The translations under genes and the position numbers were made by a program. Positions 30,828 through 31,820 of a DNA stretch of 31,820 nucleotides are shown here, piece after piece. Every line of letters begins with the position of its first letter. The stretch's first letter is position 1. The stretch lies in assembly GCA_934871445.1 (NCBI GenBank), contig CAKXBD010000007.1, positions 1 to 31,820 of the forward strand, read 5' to 3'. The notes under the pieces were generated by a model. The model was not told the origin of the DNA and made no database searches. It worked only from the letters and a program-made list of their open reading frames with translations. This DNA is from an uncultured bacterium. GTDB taxonomy: Bacteria; Bacillota; Clostridia; Christensenellales; Borkfalkiaceae.

Positions 30828-31820
30828 TTAAAAAATAAAATGGTCGTTATCTAATGTAATATCGGTAACTGTAATTACAAGAGATTCAGCGTCAAATTTT
30901 AAGTTTATAGAGGTCTCTCCCGAATGATAAACTTCTTCTTCATAGGTACAAGAATATTCAAGGGTAAACGTTGCATGCGTATCTTGATATTCGCCGGCCG
31001 CTAACGTAAACGCATTATTGAAATTATCCCGTACCTTCATTTGTGTGAATTTATCCCCGCTTGATTGCGCAAACGTAAGGAAAGGATTCATATCCATGAT
31101 TTCAAAAATTGACGTCTCTGCATTAAATTCATATCTCGCTTGTTCATAATATTTTAACATACTCACATAGCTTGATTGCATTTTCGCCTCTACGGCGTCC
31201 TTAAATCCTTCCGTAAGCGCGAAATCTCCGCCCGATATGGTTAATTCGCTGTCCAAGGTTCCTGCGCCATATACAGGCTCCATTGATATCGTATATTCTG
31301 TTTGCCATTTTAATTCACTTGCGGAAAACGTTGCACTTAAACTTTCTACTCGTTTAACATAATCACAGGTCGCCGTTGCCGATATATCCGAATTGGCTCG
31401 TGAAGTCGCCGTTACTACAACAGGCTCGCCAAAGGCTTGTTTACATTCGACTGTCGCCGTAACCGCTCCGTCTGTCGTCGGTGTTATTGTTACGTAATCC
31501 GTTACTGTTTTTCCCGTCGCCCACGATGAAGAAGGATTTTTGAACGATACCGACCAATCCAATGCTTTATTTGTTGCGTTCGAGGGTGATACTGTCGCCG
31601 TTATCGTATAGGCTGTATCTGCCATAGGAGATATACCATTCGCCGCATAATCTTCTTTGGCTATCTTCGCACTCATCAGCTTTAAGCCGTTACCCGTGCT
31701 TTCTCCGATTACCGTTCCGCCCGTAGAATCCTCTCCTATCGGGTCCTCCACTTCCGGTACTTCCTCGTCCTTCCATTCACGAAAACCTTTCGTGAACCAA
31801 CCCAGCATTCCGACTACAAG
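30828..31820 (-). CDS. Ig-like (BIG2-type) surface or virion protein, N-terminus outside window
   Basis: At least 326 residues. The frame stays open to the window edge, and the visible start reads LVVGMLGWFTKGFREWKDEE, which looks like the end of a membrane helix; the internal ATG at 31806-31808 is therefore probably not the start. An acidic, Thr/Gly linker leads to a bacterial Ig-like domain (YTITATVSPSNATNKALDWSV... VVVTATSRANSDISATATCDY, about 65-155 from that ATG). A second beta-rich region ends in DITLDNDHFIF. In this setting a membrane-anchored adsorption or spike-type protein of a phage-like element is plausible; not proven. Confidence 0.65.
   Translation of the reverse strand, partial: LVVGMLGWFTKGFREWKDEEVPEVEDPIGEDSTGGTVIGESTGNGLKLMSAKIAKEDYAANGISPMADTAYTITATVSPSNATNKALDWSVSFKNPSSSWATGKTVTDYVTITPTTDGAVTATVECKQAFGEPVVVTATSRANSDISATATCDYVKRVESLSATFSASELKWQTEYTISMEPVYGAGTLDSELTISGGDFALTEGFKDAVEAKMQSSYVSMLKYYEQARYEFNAETSIFEIMDMNPFLTFAQSSGDKFTQMKVRDNFNNAFTLAAGEYQDTHATFTLEYSCTYEEEVYHSGETSINLKFDAESLVITVTDITLDNDHFIF

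Larger units (their letters stand above)
23885..31820 (-). mobile_element. Integrated rolling-circle replicon / phage-like element (right end outside window)
   Basis: From the rtcB junction to the window edge all 14 genes lie on the minus strand, are tightly packed, and are mostly small unknown proteins. The sequence looks more AT-rich than the flanking chromosome, most visibly from 23.7 to 25.4 kb. Diagnostic contents: a Rep_1 HUH initiator, a candidate origin hairpin, a putative single-strand binding protein, two paralogous HTH proteins with parS-like palindromes, a tiny membrane peptide and an Ig-like protein. A filamentous-phage-like or plasmid-like element is likely. No integrase, relaxase, Zot ATPase or coat gene is certain within the window, so the class is not decided. 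Confidence 0.75.

Noticed and set aside
23885..31820. CRISPR array, tRNA or toxin-antitoxin pair in the element
   Set aside because: No regularly spaced repeats and no cloverleaf seen; small gene pairs exist but none matches a known toxin-antitoxin family.

Overview
The window looks like a chromosome segment from an uncultured, probably gut-dwelling member of the Clostridia (Firmicutes). The signs are strong AGGAGG-type ribosome binding sites, consensus sigma-A promoters, lipoprotein signal peptides, a GTP-dependent PEP carboxykinase, and the typical Gram-positive neighbourhood trigger factor - ClpP - ClpX - Lon - EngB. No species can be named from sequence alone.

Region 1 (1-8.2 kb): pckG on the minus strand with a long leader; a divergent small protein; a minus-strand four-gene operon (PHP-family histidinol phosphatase-like protein, orphan N6-adenine DNA methylase, 69-aa acidic protein, HAD phosphatase); then a plus-strand NlpC/P60 lipoprotein with an SH3 domain.

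Region 2 (8.2-19 kb): a small membrane protein, then lon - engB - a degenerate phosphoglycosyl transferase-like gene in one minus-strand operon, a membrane-anchored hypothetical protein, and tig - clpP - clpX. RqcH (NFACT) follows on the plus strand. This is a protein quality control block: nascent-chain folding (tig), ATP-dependent proteolysis (ClpXP, Lon), and rescue of stalled ribosomes (RqcH).

Region 3 (19-23.7 kb): a lipoprotein, a PF06541-type membrane protein with an N-terminal 12-residue tandem repeat, a lipoprotein serpin, and a MATE transporter. After these comes a 14-bp inverted repeat resembling IS3-family ends.

Region 4 (23.75 kb to the right edge): the accessory part. A 3' remnant of an rtcB-like RNA ligase gene (23753 to about 23887) abuts an AT-richer, entirely minus-strand module that runs off the window. 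It encodes a Rep_1-type (pC194/pUB110) HUH replication initiator with the HxH and ExxxY residues visible. Next to it are a candidate double-strand origin (hairpin plus CTTGATA), a putative single-strand DNA-binding protein, two paralogous helix-turn-helix proteins, several tiny unknown proteins (including a Cys-rich 46-mer and a 30-residue membrane peptide), and an Ig-like (BIG2-type) protein truncated by the window edge. Two exact copies of a 16-bp perfect palindrome resembling parS lie inside the two HTH genes, in different reading frames, with a third 12-bp core copy 42 bp from one of them. An 80-bp cassette on the opposite strand (consensus promoter, structured RNA, U-tract) looks like a small ncRNA. 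My reading is a rolling-circle replicon or filamentous-phage-like element integrated at rtcB, with its own partition-like system. No integrase, relaxase or Zot-type ATPase is visible within the window, so the element class stays open.
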